This document shows, one piece after another, positions 1 through 6,794 of a stretch of DNA of 9,442 nucleotides. The notes under the pieces were generated by a model. The model was not told where the DNA came from. It did not search any database and saw nothing but the letters and a program-made list of their open reading frames with translations. The translations under genes were made by a program, and so were the position numbers. Position 1 is the first letter of the stretch, and each line of letters begins with the position of its first letter. Source of the DNA: Archangium sp. (GTDB lineage: Bacteria; Myxococcota; Myxococcia; Myxococcales; Myxococcaceae); the NCBI GenBank assembly GCA_016793525.1, contig JAEUJT010000523.1, positions 1-9,442 of the forward strand, read 5' to 3'.

Positions 1-540
1 AGCATCCCCGACGCGGCGAAAAACGAAGCGCTCGACGACATCGCCGGGTACCTGCTGGCGACGCTGCGGCACACCGACTCGTCGCTGCTCGAAGAGTGGG
101 AAGCACTCCGCACCGGAGGTCCCCTCACCGTGCAGGCCACCGAGGCACCTCGCCCGAAGAAGAAAGATCTCGCCGCAGATCCGAAGGCGCTGGCCGCCCG
201 TGCACGAGCCGAGCTTCACCAATTTGTACGCCTTCTGGCGCGCAAGCAGTGGGACGCGGCGGTGGAGCAGCTCATGCCCGACACCCGGTGGACCGCCGCT
301 GAGCTCGAGAAAACGCTGGCGCCCTACTTCACCGAGTTCCCCGCGCTCGACACCACGCCCCGCGCGCGACAACCGGTGCTGACACAGCTCGTGCCCGACG
401 GTGCGAGGAAGTGGACCGTGCGCCACACGCTGCTCGACGGAGAAGGCGAGCCGAGCTGGTTCATCGACGGGGAGATCGATCTCGTCGACACGCTCGATGT
501 CGAAGGGGCTCTCGTCGTGGTGCGGCACATCGGGCCATGA
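1..540 (+). CDS. DEAD/DEAH-box helicase, C-terminal part (DUF3516-like), 5' end outside window
   Basis: The frame is open from base 1 to TGA at 538-540, giving 179 residues that are the C-terminal end of a longer protein. An internal GTG or ATG start is unlikely because coding continues upstream of both. The segment SSLLEEWEALR followed by a charged linker, then an alpha/beta domain with LAPYFTEFPALDTTPRARQP, KWTVRHTLLD and a final VVVRHIGP, resembles the DUF3516 region. That region ends a group of bacterial DEAD/DEAH (Ski2/Lhr-like) helicases of roughly 800 residues. No helicase motifs fall inside the window, so ATP-dependent nucleic-acid unwinding is inferred from family memory only. The stop overlaps the next gene's ATG (ATGA), so the two are probably translationally coupled. 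Alternative: a stand-alone protein carrying only this domain. Confidence 0.7.
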   Translation, partial: SIPDAAKNEALDDIAGYLLATLRHTDSSLLEEWEALRTGGPLTVQATEAPRPKKKDLAADPKALAARARAELHQFVRLLARKQWDAAVEQLMPDTRWTAAELEKTLAPYFTEFPALDTTPRARQPVLTQLVPDGARKWTVRHTLLDGEGEPSWFIDGEIDLVDTLDVEGALVVVRHIGP

Positions 541-1649
541 ATTCCTGGCGCTGGTGGGCTCTCGTCTTCGGCGTCGCCTGCGCGTGCGTTGGGCTGATCA
601 CTCTCGGGCAAGTCATCGTGCCCCGCGCCGCGACACCGGCAGATCTGCCCTCGACGCCGCTCATCGTGGGCCTCACCCAGTGGGACGCCAGCTGGTACGC
701 CGACATCGCCAAAGACGGGTACTGGTACGTTCCCGGGCAGCAGAGCCCTGTCGCGTTTTTCCCGCTCTACCCGCTCGTCATTCGCGCCGTGAGTGCGCTC
801 GGCCTCAGCACCTGGGTCGCGGGCATCGTCGTGTCGTTCGTCTGCGCGCTGGCGGCCATCGACGTCTTTCGCCGATGGGCGCTGCTGGTGCGCCCCGAAC
901 TGGCACACACCGCGACGCTGCTGCTGCTGCTCTACCCGTTCGCCGAATACCTGTACGGCGTCATGTATTCCGATGCGTTGTTCTTGTTGCTCGCGGTGTC
1001 GGCGTTCTTCGCGCTCGAACACAATCGCCCCGGGTGGGCCACGCTCTTTGGCATCTTGGCCACCGCGTGCCGCCCCGTCGCGCCGGCACTGGTGGTGGGC
1101 CTGGTGATGCGTAGCCTCGAGCGCCGCCGCGCCGCCGGAGCCCCCGTTCGCGCCCTCGACTTCGTGCCCGCGCTCTCGGCCGCTGGCTTCCTCGCGTACG
1201 TCACGTACCTCGGCCTGCGCTTCGATGATCCGCTCGCGTTTGCGCACGTGCAGGGCGCTCCGGGGTGGGACCAACCGGCAGGCTGGAACACCTGGCTCAA
1301 GGTCTCGTGGTTCCACACGTTGTTCCCGCGCTCGGCGCCGATGGTGGCGATTCGGCTCGGAGGCCACGCGCTCGTCACCCTGCTCGCCCTCGTGGTCGCC
1401 GTGCGCACCTTCCGCGTGCTCGGTGCGGGCTACGGCCTCTACGCGCTGCTGTGCGTGGCGATTCCCGCGTGGTCGAGCAAAGACTTTCAAGGGCTGGGGC
1501 GCTACGTCATCGCCGCGTTTCCACTCTTCCTCACTGGCAGCGCCGTGCTGGCGCCACACCCGGGGGCGACGAGGGCGTGGCTGGCGGTGAGCGCGCTGCT
1601 CTTGGCGACGCTCGCGCTCGCGCTCGGCATGGGCGGGTACGTGTCGTAG
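537..1649 (+). CDS. PIG-V/GT76-like membrane mannosyltransferase family protein
   Basis: This is a 370-residue multi-pass membrane protein. The start is ATG 537, which overlaps the upstream stop (ATGA); the open frame before it lies in the helicase gene. The first membrane helix spans about residues 5-28. The next loop carries QWDASWYADIAKDGY (48-62), the WD-x-x-x-Y-x-x-I-A-x-x-G-Y signature of PIG-V/COG5542 glycosyltransferases; D50 is the likely catalytic acid. AFFPLYPLVIR (73-83), YPFAEYLYGVMYSDALF (133-149), CRPVAPALV (178-186) and GLGRYVIAAFPLF (319-331) also fit the family. Eukaryotic PIG-V adds the second mannose of the GPI anchor from dolichol-phosphate mannose. Bacterial homologues are mostly uncharacterised, so the sugar donor (probably polyprenyl-phosphate linked) and the acceptor are unknown. 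No clear Shine-Dalgarno is present, consistent with coupling. The FAD oxidoreductase follows after 32 bases. Confidence 0.8.
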   Translation: MNSWRWWALVFGVACACVGLITLGQVIVPRAATPADLPSTPLIVGLTQWDASWYADIAKDGYWYVPGQQSPVAFFPLYPLVIRAVSALGLSTWVAGIVVSFVCALAAIDVFRRWALLVRPELAHTATLLLLLYPFAEYLYGVMYSDALFLLLAVSAFFALEHNRPGWATLFGILATACRPVAPALVVGLVMRSLERRRAAGAPVRALDFVPALSAAGFLAYVTYLGLRFDDPLAFAHVQGAPGWDQPAGWNTWLKVSWFHTLFPRSAPMVAIRLGGHALVTLLALVVAVRTFRVLGAGYGLYALLCVAIPAWSSKDFQGLGRYVIAAFPLFLTGSAVLAPHPGATRAWLAVSALLLATLALALGMGGYVS

Positions 1650-1670
1650 AAGGGCCGCCTTCTGCCGTCT

Positions 1671-1675
1671 GGAGG
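1671..1675 (+). promoter_or_regulatory. Ribosome binding site of the FAD oxidoreductase
   Basis: GGAGG lies 6 bases before GTG 1682. It decides the start of the oxidoreductase, whose frame is open much further upstream inside the mannosyltransferase gene. Confidence 0.75.
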
Positions 1676-1681
1676 CAACGC

Positions 1682-3001
1682 GTGCGCGACGTCGAAACCC
1701 TCATCATCGGAGCCGGCATCAGCGGCCTCGCCACCGCCGCGTCCATCGGGCCGAAGGGCGACGTCGTGGTGCTGGAGCGCGACGAAGAGATCGGCGGCTA
1801 TTGCAAAACGGTCACCCGCGACGGCTTCGTCTGGGACTACTCCGGGCATTTTTTCCACTTTCGCCACCCGGAGATTGAAGCCTGGCTCCGCGCGCGAATG
1901 AGCGAGCAGGTCATTCGCACCGTGCGCAAACGCGCATTCATCTCGTGGGCGGGCGGGCGAATCGACTTCCCCTTCCAGAAGAACATTCACCAACTGCCGC
2001 AGGCCGACTTCATCGATTGCTTGCACGACCTGTACATGGCGCGCGTGGCGCCGGGCCGGAGCGAACCGAAGCCGGAGGGCAACTTCAAAGACATGCTCTT
2101 CGAGCGCTACGGGCGCGGCATCGCGGAGCGCTTTCTCATTCCCTACAACGAGAAGCTCTACGCGACCGACTTGGCAACGCTCGATCGCGACGCCATGGGC
2201 CGCTTCTTCCCCCACGCCGACTTCGACGCGGTGCTGCGAAACATGAAGCAGCAAGACAACTCCAGCTACAACGACACCTTCACGTACCCGGCCGGCGGCG
2301 CCATCGAATACGTCAAGGCCATCGCCAGCGCGGTGAAGCCCGGAGCAGTTCAGTGCGGTGAAGCGGTGACGGGCATCGACCTCTCACGAAAAGTCGCGCG
2401 CACCACCCGCGGCGAATACCGCTTTCAGCGGCTCGTCTCGTCGGCCCCGCTGCCGACGCTCTACGCGTTGTGCGGCCTGCCCTTCGCGCGAGAGGCCTTC
2501 AGCTGGAACCAGGTGCTGGTCTTCAACCTCGGCTTCGACGGCAAAGGGCCGAACGACATCCACTGGCTGTACGTGCCCGACCGGCGCCGTGCGTTCTACC
2601 GAGTGGGTTTCTACGACAACATCTTCGACGCCCCGCGCATGAGCCTCTACGTCGAGGTCGGCCTCCCCGCTGGCGCCACGTTCGACCTGGCCGCGACGAG
2701 GGAGAAGGTCATTCAGGGGCTTCGCGACGAGGGCATTGTCACCACCCAGAAGCTCGTGGCCGAACATTCGGTGGTGATGAACCCCGCCTACGTACACATT
2801 ACCCAGCGCGCGACCGAGGAGCGGAAGCGGCTGGAGCCGATGCTCACCGACGCCGGCGTGTTCAGCATCGGCCGCTACGGCGGGTGGACGTACTGCTCCA
2901 TCGAAGACAACATCGTCGAGGCGCGGCAGTTGACGACGAAGCTCGGGCTCGCCGCGGCCTGGCCGTGGGCGTCAGTCGACCACGCGAAAAACCGGCCCTG
3001 A
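1682..3001 (+). CDS. FAD-dependent oxidoreductase (protoporphyrinogen oxidase / UDP-galactopyranose mutase-like)
   Basis: This 439-residue protein uses GTG 1682, chosen for the GGAGG 6 bases upstream and because the dinucleotide-binding motif follows directly. GAGISGL (10-16) is the GxGxxG Rossmann loop, E32 ends the second strand where the FAD ribose binds, and GGYCKT (38-43) continues the fingerprint. FLIPYNEKLYATDL in the middle and IGRYGGWTYCSIEDNI near residues 396-411 match the amine-oxidase/COG1232 group, including the C-terminal segment that closes over FAD. Relatives often lie in polysaccharide or lipid-glycan clusters beside glycosyltransferases, as here. Oxidation or isomerisation of a lipid-linked sugar or an isoprenoid is plausible, but the substrate cannot be read from the sequence. 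There is no signal peptide or membrane anchor, so it is probably cytoplasmic. The last 30 bases overlap the convergent hydroxylase gene. Confidence 0.82.
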   Translation: MRDVETLIIGAGISGLATAASIGPKGDVVVLERDEEIGGYCKTVTRDGFVWDYSGHFFHFRHPEIEAWLRARMSEQVIRTVRKRAFISWAGGRIDFPFQKNIHQLPQADFIDCLHDLYMARVAPGRSEPKPEGNFKDMLFERYGRGIAERFLIPYNEKLYATDLATLDRDAMGRFFPHADFDAVLRNMKQQDNSSYNDTFTYPAGGAIEYVKAIASAVKPGAVQCGEAVTGIDLSRKVARTTRGEYRFQRLVSSAPLPTLYALCGLPFAREAFSWNQVLVFNLGFDGKGPNDIHWLYVPDRRRAFYRVGFYDNIFDAPRMSLYVEVGLPAGATFDLAATREKVIQGLRDEGIVTTQKLVAEHSVVMNPAYVHITQRATEERKRLEPMLTDAGVFSIGRYGGWTYCSIEDNIVEARQLTTKLGLAAAWPWASVDHAKNRP

Positions 3002-3517
3002 GGGGCCAGCACGCCAGGTCTCTTCTGGTGCTGCCACCAGCCACGTCGGAGCGAGGCGCCGTGGCACGTCGACCTCCACCACCCGACGCGCGGTGCCGAA
3101 CACCCGGTCGAGCACGGGCAGCGTCACCGCGTGGTTGAAGGCCACTCCCGCGAAGTGGTGCGTGAAGTGATGGGCGCGGACCCAGCGGCCGTAGAGGGTG
3201 CGAGGCGCGCGAAGGTGCAGCTGGCGGTGCAGCAACTCGTAGCCGAGGTAGGCCGCCGAGAAGCCCGTACCCCAGACCACGGCGGTCACCCCGTCGACGA
3301 ACAGCGACGCACACCCGCTGGCCACCGGCACCACGAGCGCGGCCGCCACCGCCTTCTTCCACCCGGGGGCGAAGTACGCACCTTCGGCGTGGTGGCGAAT
3401 GTGCTCGACCCGAAAGGGCGTACGCGCTCGCCAGACGTGACCCAACACTCGGTGCAGCCAGTATTCAGCCACCGGCCAGCACCCGACGCCCACCACGAAG
3501 GCCAGCAAGCTCTTCAC
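2972..3517 (-). CDS. Fatty acid hydroxylase / sterol desaturase family membrane protein
   Basis: This is a 181-residue integral membrane protein with the histidine clusters of the di-iron fatty acid hydroxylase superfamily: HRVLGH (22-27, HX4H), HIRHH (39-43), HRQLH (97-101) and HHFTHH (116-121), plus H129 in FNHAVTLPVLDRVFGT. The hydrophobic spans near 3-18 and 55-95 would hold the membrane helices. Family members use O2 and a di-iron centre to hydroxylate or desaturate lipid chains, sterols or carotenoid rings. The short length resembles beta-carotene hydroxylases and small bacterial fatty acid hydroxylases, and the substrate is unknown. The start is GTG 3517: an in-frame TAG lies a few codons upstream and no earlier start codon exists. 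The Shine-Dalgarno is poor. The gene sits 43 bases after deoC on the same strand. A palindrome lies 9 bases before the start. The gene overlaps the convergent oxidoreductase by 30 bases. Confidence 0.83.
   Translation of the reverse strand: MKSLLAFVVGVGCWPVAEYWLHRVLGHVWRARTPFRVEHIRHHAEGAYFAPGWKKAVAAALVVPVASGCASLFVDGVTAVVWGTGFSAAYLGYELLHRQLHLRAPRTLYGRWVRAHHFTHHFAGVAFNHAVTLPVLDRVFGTARRVVEVDVPRRLAPTWLVAAPEETWRAGPSGPVFRVVD
2987..3009 (-). terminator. Terminator-like hairpin inside the hydroxylase 3' end
   Basis: On the minus strand, CTGGCCC and GGGCCGG pair over 7 positions (one G-U wobble) around the loop CTCA and are followed directly by TTTTT (bases 2991-2987). This has the form of a Rho-independent terminator. 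It lies upstream of the hydroxylase stop codon (2974-2972), so efficient termination here would remove the stop. On the plus strand the hairpin has no T-run and simply holds the oxidoreductase stop in its loop. It could also be a chance product of the Gly-Pro-Ser-Gly-Pro-Val-Phe coding sequence. Confidence 0.4.
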
Positions 3518-3526
3518 GGCGGCAAT

Positions 3527-3542
3527 TTTGTAGCTCTACAAA
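3527..3542. promoter_or_regulatory. 16-bp perfect palindrome, operator candidate
   Basis: TTTGTAG-CT-CTACAAA is a perfect inverted repeat with 7-base arms. It sits in the 43-base gap between the deoC stop and the hydroxylase GTG, ending 9 bases from that GTG. It is AT-rich against a very GC-rich background. Its form suits a dimeric repressor site. It is not a terminator, because the stem is AT-rich and no T-run follows. The cognate regulator is not identifiable. Confidence 0.4.
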
Positions 3543-3560
3543 GAGAGAGGCAAGGCCCCC

Positions 3561-4457
<897 letters not shown>

Positions 4458-4469
4458 GGCGCGCGTTTA

Positions 4470-5399
4470 TCACGGGCGAACGGCGAACGAAGGGTCACAT
4501 GCCGACTCCTGGCACGGCCCCGTTCCCTGCCACGACACCGGGGTGTACCCCTCGGCGCACGCGGCCAACCGAACGCCACACGCACGCTGCGGCACGCACT
4601 GCGAGGTCGGCGCGAGGCACCGGTCTTCGTTGCGCTCCCACACCCGCAGCTGCGTCCCCGGGCACGCCGCCGGACGCGCCAGCGGGCAACCGTCATTCAA
4701 CGACGGCAGCTTGACGAAGACCTGTGACGCGTCGACGAGCTTCTCGGTGCCCACGCCGACTCGGCGCACGGTGGTGAACTTGGCCGACACGATCGCGTCG
4801 TGCTTCTCGATGCGGCTCGTGAGCCAGGTTTGGTCCAACCGGGGCACCGACGCGCGCTCCACGTCGATGCCGTTCACCATCGTCTGCCGGCCCGGGTAGT
4901 TCGCCTCGGTCGCGCGCAGCGTGGCGCACGGCGCGGTGATGCAGCGAATGGTGGTCTCTTCCACCGCGTAGAACTTCTCGTTCGCCGCCGGCTTCTTCCC
5001 CGGCATGCCGCGGTACGCGGCGCGCACTTGGAACACCTGGTAGCTCGGGTACGTCGCGTTGGGGGCCAACACGCCGCTCAACACGAGCTCGCCGTCACCA
5101 CCGGCGCCGGTCACCAGATCGCGCGTCGCCAGGTTCAGCCCTGACCGCCGAAAGTCGAAGCCAGTGACGTACTGCTCGCGGCCGTTGCCGTTGAGGTCTT
5201 TGACGTACCAACCGCTGCACATCGGGTACGAGCACTTGCGGTAGTCGCGCCGTGCCAACACGAGCGTGGGCGTCTTCGTCGACAGCTCAGCCGTGTCTTG
5301 CGCGAGGTCTGCCTCATCGCCGGCGAGCTCATCGCCCGTCACACCGCAGCCCACCAACATTGACATCAGGACACAGCCAACGAACGTACGAGTCATCAT
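4470..5399 (-). CDS. Lipoprotein, DUF6748-like, with C-terminal tandem Cys repeat
   Basis: This 309-residue protein has a type II signal peptide: MMTR, a hydrophobic core, then lipobox LVGC with lipidated C18. The mature N-terminus is acidic (about 22-38). The central domain, with RRDYRKCSYPMCSGWYV (50-66) and IRCITAPCATLRATEANYPG (151-170), resembles DUF6748, a domain of unknown function that I associate with myxobacterial lipoproteins. The C-terminus has two copies of a four-Cys unit: C238, C246, C261, C268, then C274, C281, C296, C301. Both have a 15-residue gap between the second and third Cys and a Trp inside that gap (W254, W290). An envelope location with disulfides is inferred; no enzymatic motif is visible. 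ATG 5399 is used, and a second ATG follows at once (5396). The gene lies 58 bases after the kinase and 12 before deoC. Confidence 0.8.
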   Translation of the reverse strand: MMTRTFVGCVLMSMLVGCGVTGDELAGDEADLAQDTAELSTKTPTLVLARRDYRKCSYPMCSGWYVKDLNGNGREQYVTGFDFRRSGLNLATRDLVTGAGGDGELVLSGVLAPNATYPSYQVFQVRAAYRGMPGKKPAANEKFYAVEETTIRCITAPCATLRATEANYPGRQTMVNGIDVERASVPRLDQTWLTSRIEKHDAIVSAKFTTVRRVGVGTEKLVDASQVFVKLPSLNDGCPLARPAACPGTQLRVWERNEDRCLAPTSQCVPQRACGVRLAACAEGYTPVSWQGTGPCQESACDPSFAVRP

Positions 5400-5457
5400 G
5401 AAGGCGGTTGTCGCACATTTCCCTGCATTGTTGCGTCGGAACTCAATTCGCCTGGAA

Positions 5458-6789
5458 TTACGGGCTTTTCCGCGATTTCAGGGCCAACTCGTAGACCTCG
5501 CGGAAGAGCGCCTTGAAGTTGCCGCGCGCCTTCAGGTTCTCGAGGTTGTTGCTCATGCCACCCACCGCGCGAAAGAAGTTCACGGCTTCGGGCGGCGGCT
5601 TGATGGTGGTCATCGCTCGCGGGTTGCCGAGGAACAGCGCGCGCATGTCTCGGTTGATGTGCGCCGCGCCGTAGTCGAAGTCGGTCGAACGCGCCGAGCG
5701 GGTGGTGATGGTGATGACTGCTTCGACGATCGGCCTCGCCACGGCGACATCATCGAACACCATGCCGGCCTTGGCGCTGTCGGCCACCGCGTCGTAGGTG
5801 TTTTCACCAAAAAACGAGCCGAACAGCCGCAGGTTCGCGTCGAGCCAGGGCTTCGACATCTCCTTGATCGCGCCAAAGTCCAACACCCCGAGCCGCCCGT
5901 CTGGCAGCACCAAGAAATTACCGGGGTGCGGGTCGGCGTGCACGACACCGTCGGCGAGAAACGGGCCCCACGTCGCGTGAACGAGGAGCCGCGCCACGCG
6001 AAAGCGCTCGTCTGGCGGTTGCGTGTCGATGGTGCGGAGGAACTCCTTCAACGTCACGCCGTCGAGTAACTCCAGCGTCAGCACCTTCTCGGCGGTCAGC
6101 GCATGGTGAACCGCCGGCACGCGAAGTGTCGGCACGAAGCGCGCCGCCGCCGCGAAACGCTCAAGCCGACGCGCCTCCTGCCGGTAGTCGAGTTCACTCA
6201 GCAGGCCCTCGCGGAGCTCGGCGAAGTACTTCGGCCCATGCGACAACCCCGGCGTCATCGACACGGTACGCACCAACGCCCCGAGGTTTTGCACGTCGGC
6301 CTGGAGCGCGTCAGCGATGTCGGGGTACTGCACCTTCACCGCCACCGCCGAGCCGTCGCGGGTCACCGCGCGGTGCACCTGTCCCAGGCTGGCCGCAGCG
6401 AGCGGCGCTTCATCGAACGACGAGAAGAGCTCTGCCACCGGCCGGCCAAGCTGCGCCGTCACCACGTGCTCCACCAGAGACCATGGCATCGGAGGCGCCT
6501 GGTTCTGCAGCCGCGCGACGATGGCCCGCACCTCAGGCGTGAGCATGTCGGGGTCCATCGCCATCGACTGGCCGAGCTTCATCGCCAGGCCCTTCATGTC
6601 GCCCAGCGTGGCCACCAGCTTCTCCGCCGCGCCAGAGCCGAGGAGCGACGCCACCGTGTCGGACTCGCCGGCCAGCCGCTTCACGCCGCGAGACACGAGG
6701 TCGGTCGAAAGCCGCGCCGACAGCGACGCCAGCTTGGCCATGCGGGCCAAACGTCCAGTCGCGGGCTTCGAGTAAGGGTCGTCGGTCAT
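5458..6789 (-). CDS. ABC1/UbiB (AarF) family atypical kinase
   Basis: This 443-residue protein has the full set of UbiB-family motifs. These are KLGQ (71-74, the inhibitory KxGQ element), the Ala-rich nucleotide loop AAASLGQVHRA (131-141) in place of a Gly-rich loop, VAVKVQYPD (149-157, ATP-binding K152), LDYRQEARRLERF (200-212), the catalytic loop VHADPHPGNFLV (283-294) and LDFG (303-306). Family members bind ATP and support ubiquinone synthesis or lipid handling; protein-kinase activity has been hard to show. No C-terminal membrane helices of the E. coli UbiB kind are obvious, so it is closer to short AarF/ABC1 proteins. Start ATG 6789 gives MTDDPYSK; the longer open frame upstream is the regulator gene. 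The 5-base gap to the regulator stop means co-transcription and probably coupled translation. It could serve quinone synthesis or a lipid route. Confidence 0.88.
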   Translation of the reverse strand: MTDDPYSKPATGRLARMAKLASLSARLSTDLVSRGVKRLAGESDTVASLLGSGAAEKLVATLGDMKGLAMKLGQSMAMDPDMLTPEVRAIVARLQNQAPPMPWSLVEHVVTAQLGRPVAELFSSFDEAPLAAASLGQVHRAVTRDGSAVAVKVQYPDIADALQADVQNLGALVRTVSMTPGLSHGPKYFAELREGLLSELDYRQEARRLERFAAAARFVPTLRVPAVHHALTAEKVLTLELLDGVTLKEFLRTIDTQPPDERFRVARLLVHATWGPFLADGVVHADPHPGNFLVLPDGRLGVLDFGAIKEMSKPWLDANLRLFGSFFGENTYDAVADSAKAGMVFDDVAVARPIVEAVITITTRSARSTDFDYGAAHINRDMRALFLGNPRAMTTIKPPPEAVNFFRAVGGMSNNLENLKARGNFKALFREVYELALKSRKSP

Positions 6790-6794
6790 GGCGA

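Noticed and set aside
915..932. CTG trinucleotide run
   Set aside because: It is a short Leu run inside a membrane helix of the mannosyltransferase, ordinary for GC-rich membrane-protein genes.
324..1559. 411-codon open frame on the minus strand
   Set aside because: It is antisense to the helicase end and the mannosyltransferase. The product is rich in Arg, His, Glu and Gln with no recognisable fold, as expected for a GC-rich shadow frame.
1265..1681. Longer N-terminus for the FAD oxidoreductase
   Set aside because: This frame lies inside the mannosyltransferase gene and encodes Arg-rich noise. GTG 1682 with GGAGG directly precedes the Rossmann motif.
1502..2254. 250-codon open frame on the minus strand
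   Set aside because: It is antisense to the junction of the mannosyltransferase and oxidoreductase genes, and both plus-strand proteins have clear motifs.
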